Part shown: positions 37,641 through 50,048 of the stretch, in pieces
Layout: each line of letters starts with the position of its first letter
Numbering within the stretch: the stretch's first letter is position 1
Source: Himantopus leucocephalus
Lineage: Eukaryota > Chordata > Aves > Charadriiformes > Recurvirostridae
NCBI GenBank assembly: GCA_003993805.1
Contig: RSEF01000001.1
Span: forward strand, 179,832,369 to 179,896,368
Direction of reading: 5' to 3'
DNA: 64,000 bases
The notes under the pieces: generated by a model
The model's database searches: none
Seen by the model: only the letters and a program-made list of their open reading frames with translations
Told to the model about the DNA's origin: nothing
Made by a program: the position numbers and the translations under genes

Positions 37641-39464
37641 TGGGATGTGGTAAGGAAANTAAGGAAAGCCAAAACCTGTCTGGCTTGAATCTGCTGAGGG
37701 AACTTAAGGGCAAAAAGTCAGAAAAAGGAAGCATTGGGAAAATGTGGGACTGGTGCTGAATGGGGCGGGGAATCTTATGACAAAGGACATGGAAAAGGCT
37801 GAGGCAGCCAATGCTTTCTTCACCTCAGTCTTTACTGTTAATACTGACTTTCAGGAATCCCAGGCCCCTGAGACCAGAGCCAAAGTCTGGAGCAAGGAAG
37901 ACTTATCCTCGGTGGAGAAGCATCAGGTTAGGGAACGCAGAAATTAATTAGACATATACAAGTGACTTCATGGGAGGCACCCACACGTGCTAAGGGAGCT
38001 GACTGATGTCATTGTGAGGCCAGTCTCTATTATTTTGGAAAAGCCATGGTGATCAGGAGGACTGGAAGAAAGCAGCCACTCCTATTCATTGCTCTAGAAG
38101 GGCAAGAAGGAGAATATGGGGAATTACAGGCTGGCCAGCCTCACCTTGATCCCTGGGAAAGTGATGAAGCAACAAATCGTGGAAACCATTTCAAAGCACA
38201 TGAAGTACAGGAAGATGATTGGGAATAGTCATCATGCATTTATAAAGGGGAACTCATGCTTGATCAACCTGGTTGCTTTCTATGTTGAGATGATTGGCTT
38301 GGTGGCTGAGAGGTGAGCAGTAGGTATTGTCTACCTTGACTCTAGTAAGGCTTTCAAGACCACCTCTCATAACATCCTCATAGACAAACTGATGAAGTAC
38401 AGGCTAGATAAGTGGACAGTGATGTTGACCAAAAACTAGCTGCACTGCTGGGTGCAAAGGGTTGTGATCAGCAGCACAAATTCATCTGGAGTGCAGTCAG
38501 TAGTGGAATACCCTGGGTCAATACTGGGTCCAGATATCATCATTAATGACCTAGGTGATAGAACAGAGTGGACCCTCAGGAATTTTACAGACAATACGAG
38601 ACCAGGAGGAGTAGCCGATATGCCAGGTGGTTGTGCTGTCATTCAGAGGCACTTTGACAGGCAAAGGGGCTGACAGAAATCGCATCCAGTTCAAGAAAGG
38701 GAAGAATGAAGTCCTTCATCTGGGAAGGAATAACCCCATGAACCAGTACATGAGTGGGGACTGACCAGCTGGAACACAGTTTTACAGTAAGACATCTGTG
38801 GTTCTGGTGTTAAATTAGTTAGACACAAGCCAGCAATGGCCCCTCATGGCAGAGGGCCAACAGTATCTTGGATGACATTAGAAAGAGCATAACAACAGTT
38901 CAAGGCAGATGATCCCTCCCCTTTACTCAGCCCTGGTAAGACCACATCTGGAGTGATGAATCCAGTTCTGGGCTCCCTAGTACAAGAGAGAAATGGAGAT
39001 ACTGGAGCAAGGTTAGCAAATGGTCACAAAGATGATTAAGGGATTGGAGCGTTTGACATATGAGGAGAGGCTGAAAGGGCATTGTTTAACCTAGAAAAGA
39101 GAAAGCCCAGGGGCAAGTCTTATCAATGGGTATAAGTATCAGAAGGAGGGTTTTAAAGAAGATGGAGCCAGACTCTTCTCAGTGGTATCCAGTGATAGGA
39201 TAGGAGGCGATGGGTACAAATTGAAATACAAGATTTTATGCTTCAACTTGAGAAAAAGCTTTTGTGCTATAAGGATGATCAAACACTGGAACAAATTGCC
39301 CAGAGAACTGCGGAGTCTCCATCCTTGGAGGCATTCAAAACCTGACTGGACATAATCCTTGGAAACTTGCTGTAGCTGGCCCTGCTTTGTGCATGGGTGT
39401 TGGACTAGGTGATCTCCAGAGGCACTTTCCAAGCTCAGCTATTCTGTGAATCTGTGACTCTACG
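37641..39464 (+). mobile_element. CR1 LINE, long 5'-truncated copy
   Basis: This is the longest CR1 copy in the window. It runs from the region before the reverse transcriptase, through the reverse transcriptase domain, to the 3' untranslated end with two ATTCTGTGA-like tail units near 39443-39460. Recognisable landmarks on the plus strand are the 'gacaaaggacatggaaaagg' segment, the 'ggaattacaggctgg' segment, 'cataacatcctcatagacaa', 'agaccacatctggagtgatg' and 'gtgttggactaggtgatctc'. An ambiguous N lies at 37659. Frameshifts and stops are frequent, so the copy is old. The left limit is uncertain, because similarity fades around 37640. Confidence 0.95.
37744..38673 (+). pseudogene. Broken CR1 ORF2 (reverse transcriptase region)
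   Basis: ORF2 of CR1 encodes an endonuclease and reverse transcriptase that copies the element's RNA at the nicked target. Here three separate open pieces (37744-37947, 38116-38316, 38452-38673) carry sequence of this protein. The middle one shows the GNYR-type start of the domain (about 38115). The palm motif with the first catalytic aspartate survives as YLDSSKAFKT (38332-38361), although that stretch lies outside the open pieces. The second catalytic motif, normally FADDT, reads FTDNT at 38583-38597, so one of the two paired aspartates is lost. Stops at 38317 and 38437 and frame changes between pieces also break the gene. It is a dead copy. Confidence 0.88.
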
Positions 39465-42400
39465 TTAAGTGTGAGCAGACACCTCCAAAAAAGTATACAC
39501 ACCAGCCTACAACGTAGGATCAATCACCCTTTGGAGGTGCTTGTCTTTCTCCATAGACAATAGCCAACAGCTTAAATAAGAGGTGGGATTTATTTTCAGA
39601 TTCAGACATTGGAATTCAGTAGTCTACACTGTGAGTATTAATGTGTGAGCTAAGTATCTGGGCTTAAAGAGTGTTAAAGGCCTACTCCTCTCGCTAATCT
39701 GTCCCTTAGAGAGCAAGAAATGGTAGTGAAAGATGAATCCTGAGGAGAGATTGAGCTCCGTGTTCAGACAACTAATTTTATATGACTACAATACAGTTTT
39801 AGTTCCCAGTATACTGAGTGAAGACCTAGGGGTCAATTTGTTTGACTAAACAGAAACCACTTGATTCCCTAAGGTATCTCTCCTAATATACAGTGGCCAC
39901 TTGAGAAAGGCAAGGGTTTCTCATAGGCCAGCCCCATGAGGATGAAGGTGTCTTAGGTAACCTGGGGCACCTCAGACAGCAGAAGATGTTTGTCTAGTTA
40001 CTTGAATCAAGCCTTAGATCTCCACTGAATACTATAGAGGTTAGACACCTACATCACACGAAAGGAGGGATTCAGTTACCTAAACACAACCAACTAGTGC
40101 CATTTACAATACCATAAGATCTGTCAGTGGCCTGCTTCCTAGCTGCTCCTCCAAAAGGGCTCAGGTTTCCCACCGGTCTTGTGTCTCATGTGCCATGACC
40201 ATGCAGTTGTCCTGATTAGCCTAAGTTATCTCAAATAGCAGTAGCTACTGAAGTCTGCAGCTGAACCCAACTTTTAAATTCCTGTAGATGGTTACAGTCT
40301 TTAGATATTTAAACTTAGGACAGATAAACCCATATTTAAATGCATATATTCACTGCTTATTTTATAGAGAAGTAACTAGATGATTCTGAGGACCTCTGCC
40401 TAAATGTAGATTTCTAAGGCACCTAGTTTGCTCCAGTGACTATACTGTGAATGTAGGCATCAGTTTTAGGTAGGGGCTTAAATCAAATAACTGCCTTAAA
40501 GTTCACTGGATTCTTCTCCTAGTTACGCACGCATAGGCATGTAGGAGCAATTGATATGCTCTAGGGTATGCCATCTGGCATCCAGGTCTCATTCCAGAAC
40601 AGCACTTCTGTATTTTTGTAGCTGATGTTGTGGCTGCCAGCCCCATCTGAACGCCCCAGGTATCCTAGAGCATTTCAAATGGCACTAAATGGCATTTAGG
40701 CAACAGAACTGAATTCCTACTGTTCTTTTGGTGCTTAATCACAGTGAGATTAAAAAACTACCAGTTTAATCAGAGGCTCATGAACCAAATAAAAGGCAGT
40801 TTAATGTATGTAAGTGAGTGTAACAAAATATTACCTTATAGACATACAGCGATTGAAGCCATAAGGTCGTTGCTGGGACTGTATAATTTGATGCTGATGT
40901 CCTCTTCTCACTAGATTTTTAGCATGTACATATGAGAATGCCATAGATGCATACATACCTCTAAGTATACATAATGTTGGCATGAATCCTCCCCTTTTTT
41001 TTAATCAACCCAAAAATAACAGTGAAGTCTCATTTCAACATGAAGACTGAGAAAGCAGACAGGCAAATGACTCCCACTGTTGTAATGAGCCATAATTGTG
41101 TGCACACTTAAAGCATTTCCCAGTATGGCATACTGAAAATGTTCCTCCAGGGGGTCTGTCTTGGAACTGACATATTCTGAGAAATTAAAAGCCAAAGGTA
41201 AAACAGCTCTCAATCCTGCCTGGCTATTTCAAGATTCTCTAAGTGTTACAACATTTTATATAACTTGCTGCAAATGAGGCAATATCTTAATGTAGCAAAG
41301 GTAGAAAGGTGGAAAAGGTGGAAAAGGGTAGAGTTGTATGAGGAACTACTGCTGTGCAACTGGAATAATCCCATGCAATTCAATATGGAAGAGACAAAAA
41401 TATATATATATAACCCTCTGGGAAAGCTCTCCTTTAGTTTCTGGATTAGGGACAAAAGGCAATCCTCAGTGACCAGAAAAGTTTGAAATCTCAATCAACC
41501 TCTTTTCTGCTCACTGTCTGTGACAACATTTTCCTCCTCTCTGTGGATGATCCCTGTTTCAGTGCTGTAAGTTGCAGCAGTTTCCAGCTGCTGGCTCCTG
41601 CCAAATGGACTAGCAATCAGGAAACAACCTGTTCACTTTCTTAGAGTTTGGGGAGACCTCTGAGGAGTGAGACAGAGATATTTTTCCTGCTAGTTTGATT
41701 AGCCATCTCCAGGGAAGAAAGCCAGCCTCATTAGCAAAGGTAATTCCAAGAAGAAAACCTACATTTTTTCAGTGTTTAGTGGGTCCCAGAATCCTTGTGG
41801 AACTTCTGCAGGCTAGAAATTACAGTGCCTGGCTCCCCCGAATACATCTGAAACTGTTTAATGGAGACTTAAGGCAGGATATTTTAGAACTCCATCAGTT
41901 TTAAGAGAAACTGATCCAATTAATTCTCAACTGTTCTTCCGCTAGTGAAAATACAGGGAATAATCTTAGTTCCACTTCATTTATAATTCAAATGATTATT
42001 TGACTGTTTAAATAAAGCTTTATTTTATTTTTTGAGAGAGCTTTATTGTCAAGTTAATTGACACTTTAGAATCTGCTGCAAATGCTGGGGAAAATGCTGT
42101 AAAATAAATGGCTTATTAAAATTTAAATAAACCCTAGTTCATAGGAAATTCAACCACACCAAATATGTCAGGGGAAAAATTCAAATCTGAGTGGTGTCAG
42201 GCAAGAAATAGGGATGGATCTCTTCAGCCCAGCCACAAGGATTGGCAGGTCTAGAAAGACTGTTTGCAGAAACCTAGGAACCTACATAACTCTGTTGCTG
42301 AAATACAGCTATCTGCAGCTCTTCAGGCACCTGGAAAATTTGTGGGGTTTATGGCCAGACCTTAACATCAAAGTTTTCTCTTAACAGGAACACAGACATG

Positions 42401-43361
42401 AGTGTAGACCACAGCTTAGGTCAATAGACATCAAGTGATGGCAAACTTTGTAGTTTGCCTCTGTTCTAGTTGGAACAGCTCATCCCAAAGTCTTGTCTGC
42501 ACAGTCCTTGCCTCTTCTTGTTTCTGTTACAGGCGTGTAACAGTATATAAAGACCTGGGAACAAGAGAGGGGATATTCCAGTTGATGCAGGAGCAACGAG
42601 CTTTGTTGTCTGCAGTTTTTTCTGCCTTTTCTCATCCTTTAGCCTGGAACAAGATTAAGAATGCATGGACTAGGGGGAGGGGGCAGAAATGGAAGTAGGG
42701 AAGTCTGTAGCACCTAGGTTGAAGATTCCAAGGAGGTTTCAAGAAACAAGTCTGAGGGAGTGGCAGGGAAATGATCCTAGGGAAGGAAAAGAAAGTAAAC
42801 TAGAAGAAAAGAAAGAGAAAAGGGTGCCACTGTAGCAAATGTAAGCCCTAAACTATATCCTGGGATGCCTATGACTTTACCATTAGCCTGACTCCCCACT
42901 CAGTATCCACTTGAGGCTCTCACAACAACTATTACATACTAATATCATTTAACAGAAAGCCATGGTACCTATTTTGTTGACACAGAAGGTGAAACACACC
43001 GAGATGCTCACACTGACTCTGCTGATCATGCTTACGGTATTGTTTTATCTCACACATTCGTGGAGAGGAAGCTGCAAAATACAAGAACAACAGTCTTACA
43101 GCTGTTTTTCTGTGGATTTCCCATTTACATGCCCCAAAATTGAGAAATGTAATTTGTGCCAGGCCAGGGAAGCTCTGCCTCACCAGGTCTTGTGAGACTT
43201 CTTCAATAATTCCCGGGGAGTCCCTCCTTTGACAAATTTAACCTCATGTCTGAGCTTATTCTGTTCCAGTATTGAAAAATACCATTGTCTTCCCCCCCTT
43301 CGCCCCTTGGTTATTGAGTTAATTAGTCACCATTAGTCAATTATCTGTCCTACATAAATAC
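39465..43361. other. Non-coding DNA; old dispersed-repeat motifs and a polypurine stretch
   Basis: From about 39590 to 40620 short strings such as 'gattcagttacctaaacaca', 'ttctaaggcacctag' and 'cttcctagctgctcct' echo those at 34.7-35.3 kb. A short (TA)6 lies at 41401-41412. From about 42655 to 42835 the plus strand is strongly purine-rich. A TATATAAA-like string near 42546 precedes no supported exon. No gene is recognised. Confidence 0.45.
42655..42835. repeat. Purine-rich low-complexity tract
   Basis: The plus strand is dominated by A and G for about 180 bases, ending in GGAAAAGAAAG-like repeats near 42785-42825. Such tracts can arise from decayed GA microsatellites and can form triplex DNA; no coding role is evident. 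Confidence 0.6.
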
Positions 43362-43398
43362 TAGAAGGGACCTCATCTAGTTCAAAGCTTCTCTCCCC
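43362..43398 (-). mobile_element. Possible short CR1 3' fragment
   Basis: The plus strand reads 'gaagggacctcatctagttc', which matches the reverse complement of the CR1 3' end with a short deletion. It lies immediately before a plus-strand CR1. At under 40 bases it is tentative. Confidence 0.35.
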
Positions 43399-43399
43399 T

Positions 43400-43633
43400 A
43401 AGGTGTGGTGAGCAGGACTCGGGAAGTGATCATCCCCCTGTACTNNNNNNNNNNNNNNNNNNNNNNNNNNNNNNNNNNNNNNNNNNNNNNNNNNNNNNNN
43501 NNNNNNNNNNNNNNNNNNNNNNNNNNNNNNNNNNNNNNNNNNNNGTTTAAAAAAAGGGTAGATGTGGTACTTGGGGACATGGTTTATGGACTAGATGATC
43601 TTAAAGGTCCCTTAACAATTCTATGATTCTAAG
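43400..43633 (+). mobile_element. CR1 LINE split by an assembly gap
   Basis: Left of the gap (43405-43444) the frame VSRTREVIIPLY matches the CR1 ORF2 carboxy-terminal region ([10 protein letters not shown] in related copies). Right of the gap (43545-43633) the sequence is a CR1 3' end with 'gtggtacttggggacatgg', 'ggactagatgatcttaaagg' and the ATTCTATG tail. Both parts face the same way, so one element very likely spans the 100 N gap. The right part belongs to the same subfamily as the copy at the window end but lacks about 40 bases before the 'ggactagatgat' motif. Confidence 0.9.
43445..43544. other. Assembly gap, 100 N
   Basis: Exactly 100 ambiguous bases inside a CR1 element. Confidence 0.99.
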
Positions 43634-45027
43634 GCACCTATATAAAGAAATGCACACTCCTGTACACCTTGAATATTAAAAGGAATTTTGCTAATAATTG
43701 TGTAGTTCTTGTGCATAACTCCCCAAGAAGTAACTGGGAACTCAGTCCAGAGACTGCAGCACGTGGGCTTTAGTTCCTTTAGTTTATCTTCACAGGTGAT
43801 ATTTTCATTTTAACTTCTTTTTACCTGCCTGTCTTTTCAGTCCCTAAATGTAGGGTGCAGTGCAGGTGCAAGGGAAGTGTTATTGCTGATTAAGTGACTG
43901 GTAAGTCCAAGGAGTACGAAAGATGCAGATAAAAATTATCTGCAGCCTTAATTTCCCTATAATTCTTGCTTAGACAATGGCCAGAAATGTCTGTTTTCCT
44001 AGATGCTGAGAGCTATAGTCTGTGTTGCGCTAGATTAAAGCATGGCCCTGCTATCCTACAGAGGCAGTAAAGACTTTTGGCTAAGTCACTAGAAAGCAGT
44101 TCAGTTGCTATTTTCTTAAAAATCCCAAGATACACAAATATTAGGATCATGTGGCTAAAGGATTCCTGGGTATTACCACGCTGCAATTAATAACTTTTGA
44201 TTTATATGTGTTAGCATGATCTGAGAATGAAAACATCTGTTTTCAGAAATGGAGACTGTTTTGTTTTATTAAGCTGTAGTAACAACTCAGTATAATTCCA
44301 ATATTTGAAAGCTCAAGATGTAACCTCCAAAAGATAATAAAGGTATTTTTAATTTCTTGTAATTAATTACATCATCTTATTTCTGAAAACCTTGACATAA
44401 ACAGGATATACTCCTTGCCTTCCCCTTTTGAACTGAAATAGCCTTTTTCTGACCTATCTGAAAAGATTTTGCTGTCAGGAAAAAAATCAAAAACTGCCTC
44501 AAATTTATATACTTCAGCATATATACCTTGTGCTCAGCACATGAAGAATTAGAAGCAGACTTCAGGAACAACCTGGTGACATGTACATTTGAAGACACAT
44601 AGAACTTGTTTTGTGGAGGCTAGAAAAAGGAATAATCATGAGAAAGATCAATTATTAAGTAGCAGATCAGACGTACTTTTAAAAGACTTGATTTTCAATA
44701 AAATGTTGGGCAACCATCCTTTTATAAAAAAGTCTTATTAGGGAAATTGAAGTTAGATGGCCAAGAACAATTTTTTATTTCCTTTAGACAGTAGAGTAGA
44801 TTAATTACACCTTTTCAAAGCAGTAGTTTAATCCAATGATGTTATGATTTAGATAAGACCTATACATGGCTCACCAAAACCATTTGGCTACTGAATGCAG
44901 ACTACAACTCCCACACAATTCATTGGACCAAAACTTATTCCTTGTCCACTCCTCAATTGTTCTGAGAAAGAAGGGATATGCAGTACATCACATACACTCA
45001 CATAGTTGGACATAAAGCCACCTCTTC
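43634..45027. other. Non-coding DNA, no gene recognised
   Basis: AT-rich sequence. An inverted pair of GATA motifs lies at 43924-43944: TGCAGATAA, a three-base spacer, and its exact reverse complement. Otherwise nothing that I can name. Confidence 0.5.
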
Positions 45028-45112
45028 ACAGAATGACAGAATAGTTGAGGTTAGAAGGTCATCTGGAGGTGATCTGGTCCAACCTCCCCTGCTCAAGCCA
45101 GGGTTTTGCCAC
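45028..45112 (-). mobile_element. Short CR1 LINE 3' end
   Basis: The plus strand shows two tail units (CAGAATGA, CAGAATAG), 'ggttagaaggtcatct', 'gtgatctggtccaacctccc' and 'ctgctcaagccagggtt', the reverse complement order of a CR1 3' end. About 85 bases remain. Confidence 0.9.
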
Positions 45113-46274
45113 TTTCTTTCTCATGAGGACTTCACTGCTACTTACTTCCCACACAAGTACTCTAGAGTTCACAGATGGTAAACTAAAAGGCTACCAGGCA
45201 GGCGCTGTCAGGATGTGACACTGATGTTCACCTGTATGGGCGTATTTTCTCCAGTCATGAGGCAGGCAAGGGAAACATAACGTAGCTTCTGGTACCCCTA
45301 GAAGAACATATGGGTGCTACCTCACTCAGCTGGTAAGGGTGTGCACTTGGGCTTAGTTCATTGAATTTAAGGGCTGAAGTAAGATTGTGGTGCTTTGTGT
45401 TTATTTACTGCTTATCTTTAAGACAGCGTTGAGCTGTGTACCAATGTGAGGAATATGCACTTAAAATACTCAGAAACTTTGACAGTTAAGGCATCAGTTT
45501 ATCCAAGTAGAATACGATTTTCTTGCTTCCCCTTACAATAAGATAAAAGTCCCCCTCCTCTAGCTCAATCCAGACAAGACTCTGTTTCACTTACTCCCCA
45601 GTCCTTCACATCCATTGTTTGAGAAACCAAGCTGCTTCCTTGGCGTCCATCTGTTTAACACATCTGACTCACTGTGTCTGGCTAAATTCCTTGAGGCACT
45701 CTTGTGGTGCTCCACAGAGAGAAGAAATAAGTTTTTATGTTAGACAATACCCCACAAATAAGTGAAATTGAGGGGAAAAAAAAAGTAAAAGGATCCTTAT
45801 GAGACATGAAATCATTGGAATTTTAATCTTCAAATAAAAGGGCTCTTTTTCGGTGTTTTCTTTTACTCTCAGGGCAAGCACTAGTAATAATGAAAAATTT
45901 TGTAACCCTTCCATCTCTTTAAGTAGGATGGTCATTTATGGAATTATTCTCTGCTATGTATTGCCAGTTCTTTTCATTTTAAGTGATTCAGATAATGGCA
46001 TTTCTACTACTTCTCCCACAGAATCCTTCTTGGAGTATTTCAGACATTCATGTTATTCATATATCATTCTGCTTTGCTTATTTTTCAGTATTTATGTCTG
46101 ATTGTACCAACATGAATTATTTCTTTGAATTATTTCTTTAGCTTCTTACTTTTTTTCATTTGCACCAATAATATACCAGGAGTAAAAATGCCAAAAGCCA
46201 AACCTACAATTGAGGTGGGACCTCAGCTGTCTGTATACTTAAAGTATATGTGATTACAATTGCATAAATTCTAC
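45113..46274. other. Non-coding DNA, no recognisable feature
   Basis: No gene or repeat is recognised. Two overlapping chance frames lie on opposite strands at 45.7-46.1 kb. Confidence 0.5.
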
Positions 46275-46690
46275 CAGGAAACAAGCATGATGGAGTTAAC
46301 AGCAAGCAGCTAGTTCCCCAGCTGCAGCTCAGTGACTGACTCACAACAGTTGGGATAAAAGGTTGCAGATCAGGCAAAGTGGGGTGACTGCCAGAGAGGT
46401 TTGGACTTAAGGAGATTCTTTACCTACAGTTTTGTAGAGAAGTGTTTGGGGGAAAAAAGCCTTGGGTAAGCTGGCTGGGAAAAGACTGAAAAGTATCAGC
46501 TTTTTAAGCTTCTGTTGTTAGTAACTGGAGGATATCTGATGTGGTCAGCAGGCCAGGAAGCTAGCATCTCTGCAGGCTGAATATCCCTCCTTACTTGTAG
46601 AGTAGCCTCGGGGATACTGAACCATTTGGGTACTGCCTGTGTTCTTCTGGGGCTTTTTGTAAAACAAAATAGTGCTTAAAAAGTACCAGA
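46275..46690 (+). mobile_element. Possible old LTR-like block (low confidence)
   Basis: This segment has higher GC than its surroundings. It carries a TATA-like string (GGGATAAAAGG near 46352) followed by about 330 bases with direct-repeat texture. The layout of upstream region, TATA and a transcribed-looking segment ending in A-rich sequence resembles an LTR of an old retroelement. I have only a vague memory of related reptilian sequences and cannot find TG/CA ends or a target-site duplication. Confidence 0.25.
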
Positions 46691-46929
46691 CAGAAGAAAG
46701 ACTTTAAGTAAAGCTAACAAACTACATAGGGTACCATATCATTAGGGAGTAGCAAGTGAAGGATCTGTATTCAAGGAAAGTGAAATGATCTGGGCTTCTG
46801 TGGCCTTATGAATCTGACCTAAATAGGAAGGAATGAGAAGAGACATCTAAGCAAACAGATGAATTCTAAGGATATGTTCACCAAAGATGAATGTGGCAAC
46901 TTGAGCTGACTTGGAAAAAGAGAATGGCT

Positions 46930-47865
46930 TTTTATAGATGGAAGAAATGCAGAGCATCTACGTGACTTCAGCAAAGCAGTTGATATCAAGATTGATGGAA
47001 CAATTGAAAGGTGGATAAAGCGAGCTTCAAGAAGAAACAAAAGTAGCCTGTACTGACAGGAAATTATTAGTGTTCTGTGAGGCTTATCTTATTTACTATA
47101 GTCATTTACTGGTCTTGGCACACAAAAGAAGGTGCGCGCTCACGTTACAAGGGTAGGAGACAACACTAACATGAAAGAGGAGCAGAACATTGTACAAGAA
47201 GAGTTAGACTGGAGTATCAAAAATGGGATGTTTTTCTATACATTCCAAGTGCAAGGCTATAGCAGAGGCAACCTGCGTTGCTGAGGGAATTGGAAGAGAA
47301 ACTAGTGGGAGTTCATCACCAGGAAACGGGAAGGGAGAGGATTGATTGTTTAATATCTAAGTGTTGTCATAGGGTGGCTGAGATACACTTGTGCAAAAAG
47401 GTATATAATTCTGGTGAGATCTTCCCAGTAAAAGGCACAGAAATATTCCTGCTGTATAAAAGACATTAATTAGACCTCATCTTGAATACTATCTACAGTT
47501 CTGATTGCCCAAGTTTAAGAGAAATTAAACCAGTAAAGGGATTACTAGGATGACTGTGGAAATGGAAAGCAATCTTATGAGAGGAGACTAAAAAAGATGT
47601 GTTTAGTCTAGCAAAGCAAGACTGAATTGAGAAGGGATGTGATTGCTCTCTATAAATACATCAGGGAGGTTAAAGAACTATTTAAGATGAAGTACAGTGT
47701 TGGCACAAGAGCAAACAGATATAAAGTAGCCTTGAGTAAACTCAGGTTGGAATTAAACAGGAGTTTAAACCATCAGAGAAAAGAGCTTTGGAAACTGAAT
47801 TGGGAGAATAGGAGAATTGGGAGTTAAATTTAATTGATTTTAAAATGAAACTAGTTCATTTCAGG
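46930..47865 (+). mobile_element. Old CR1-like LINE fossil (reverse transcriptase to 3' region)
   Basis: The plus strand carries DFSKAVDI (about 46963-46986), matching the DFSKAFDT palm motif of CR1 reverse transcriptases. About 190 bases later comes VGDNTN (about 47146-47163), resembling the FADDTN catalytic motif with one aspartate lost. Then come an EELDWSI-like segment and further 3' the 'gatgtgattgctctctataaatac' type segment that precedes the end of ORF2 in old CR1 lineages. Frames are broken throughout and the motif spacing is shorter than usual, so deletions have occurred. It is more diverged than the other CR1 copies here and probably predates them. Ends are approximate. Confidence 0.62.
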
Positions 47866-49442
47866 AAGATGTCATACTACATAATGCTTATGATTGCTCA
47901 GGGCTGCGTTCCCTTGATAATCAAGAAGAAGCCTTGCAGCATGACAAGGTCCCTAAGAATCCCTGGTGTTTGAATACATTCCCACATTGTGGTTCTGCCA
48001 TACCAATAATTCAGAAAAGGGGGAAGGAACAGGTAGAAATACCGATCACCTTAATCGGCCTCTGTTATTACCAGCTTCCAAACCTGAGTGTTGATAAGTA
48101 GTAGCAGATTTTGTTTTTGGAGGGAACCTTGAAATAGTTGGGCTTTGCTACCATGTGCCAGAACTCTAATCTTAATGGCTGATCTACGCATAGCAATGAC
48201 ATTTCTTTATGCTGATAAGTTATCTTGAATCACACTCAGTTTGGGACAAGTTAAAGTAAACACTGATAAAAATAATATAAAAACCTTGTAAAATTCCAAA
48301 TAGATGACACAGTCACAAAAGTTTCTGTACATCTGCCTTTTTGTAGAAATATCAAATACTCGTCTCCAAATATTTCCTGCTCTCTACAGTGAGAACTATC
48401 CACCTGACACAGATTTAGTTGTTCTGGATTGAAGTTCCAGCTCTCTGGGAAACCATGTTTCCAGTTTTCCCTTGTGGAACATCAAATTTCTTTCATGCAG
48501 ATGATTCATTTTTAGGGCAGGGGCAATGAGTTCAAATTCAGAAAGTTTTGTCTCTATTGCACTCTGTCTTCTCTTTGACTTTTCTTAGGGACGTCATTCA
48601 AGGGAGATTTTTACTTTCATGTCACTGAAAGTGTCATGTTCTGAAAATACCAAATATCCTTTAGAATAGCTAAGCGCAGTTACCTGCCTGTGTGGTAAAT
48701 CCTAACTGCTTGGGAGATTGCTAAGTTAAAAGTGAATTGTCAACCTACGGTGTGATAAAATGCTGTTTATTACCACATGTTCATGCCTCAGCCACATCAT
48801 ACACAGAACCCTGCGTTTCACATAAACGTGCTCATTGCCAACCATTGCTTACACAAGAAATTGAATGAGATTAGTATATGTGGGTCACTGCTGGTTTTGA
48901 TCAAGATGGTACAGTGGTGACCAACCTCTTTGAGCTAATAGTGGATTCGGGGTGAGTTGACCCCAAACCCTGCCTCTGAGAGTTTTCTTGAAAATCAATT
49001 AAAGTGTTATACACACTTCTTTTGATTTTTTTTTAAAGTTATGAACAGATGTTAAAGATGTATTTGAATATGACAGTCTTGTCATAAAGATAGGAATAGG
49101 TATTTAACATAGTATGTTTTTAAATAAAAATTTTTAATAACTCTCAGACTCTACAGACATAGAGCAAACATTTTTGATTTCACTGTAGAAAAGGTAAACC
49201 ATCTTTAGCCTGTGTACTGGTTTAATGCTACCTTTTCTAATTCTAGAAATATAACATAACTATTCAAAATTTTAAAGAACTGTAGCTCTAACCATCAGCT
49301 ACAACTTCTACTGCAAATAGCAATTTAGGAAAAGCAGTATTTTCAGGGCACAGAAAACTAGAAAATTAAGGAGGGAGTTTGATTTTGTGCTATTTGTAGT
49401 CCATCTTATGCTCTGAAGAGTCCAGCTGGAGACATGTGGTGT

Positions 49443-49470
49443 CATCCATCCATCCATCCGTCTGTCTGTC
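49443..49470. repeat. Compound tetranucleotide microsatellite
   Basis: About four CATC units are followed directly by GTCT units. It is a likely length-variable marker. Confidence 0.9.
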
Positions 49471-50033
49471 CCTCAGCCACTTTCAAACTGCTTCGCTCCA
49501 CAGAAGCCTGGTTCCATTCTGTATTTGCTTTACTTTCAATTTTAACTTGACTGTTGATAAAGCACCAAGATGCACTGATTTACCATTCTTATAAGCCTTT
49601 TGAAATAAGCACAGTTACAACATTTGTAAATCAATGAAACACTTAGCCAGCTTCCCCATTGTGGTACATGTGACTTTCTTGTACTCTGTTTTACGAATGT
49701 CTGGAATCCATAAGATGTCTTATTACTGACAGAAGAGTGTGACTGCTCATGCTTCCCATGCTGTTTGCAGTGCTTACCAATGGTGGCCAGGACCCTACGT
49801 ATTACAGTGTAGCTGCAGACAAAGGAGAAAATTGTACTACAACTACCTGCTCCCACATACTTTGTGGAAAATAAGGGTTCAAATTGCAGTGTGACACAAG
49901 CCTATCCTCCCAGCAAAAGGTGCTTCTTGTATTGGAAGTAAGGTAGCTGAGGCAGACCCTTCCTGATGGGCTGCCCTCCTGCTCCAATTGTCTTGGGGGC
50001 TCGGAGCAAGGTCTCATAAAACTACACTCTCTC

Positions 50034-50048
50034 TATATATATATATAT
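50034..50048. repeat. (TA)n dinucleotide run
   Basis: Fifteen bases of uninterrupted alternating T and A, preceded by a short CT run. Confidence 0.9.

Noticed and set aside
39139..39523. Minus-strand frames of 97 and 62 codons
   Set aside because: They are antisense to the 3' end of the plus-strand CR1 copy.
48879..48958. Short frame ending at a GTGAGT splice-donor-like site
   Set aside because: Only 25 codons, a weak acceptor upstream and no recognisable protein; the donor match alone is not evidence of an exon.
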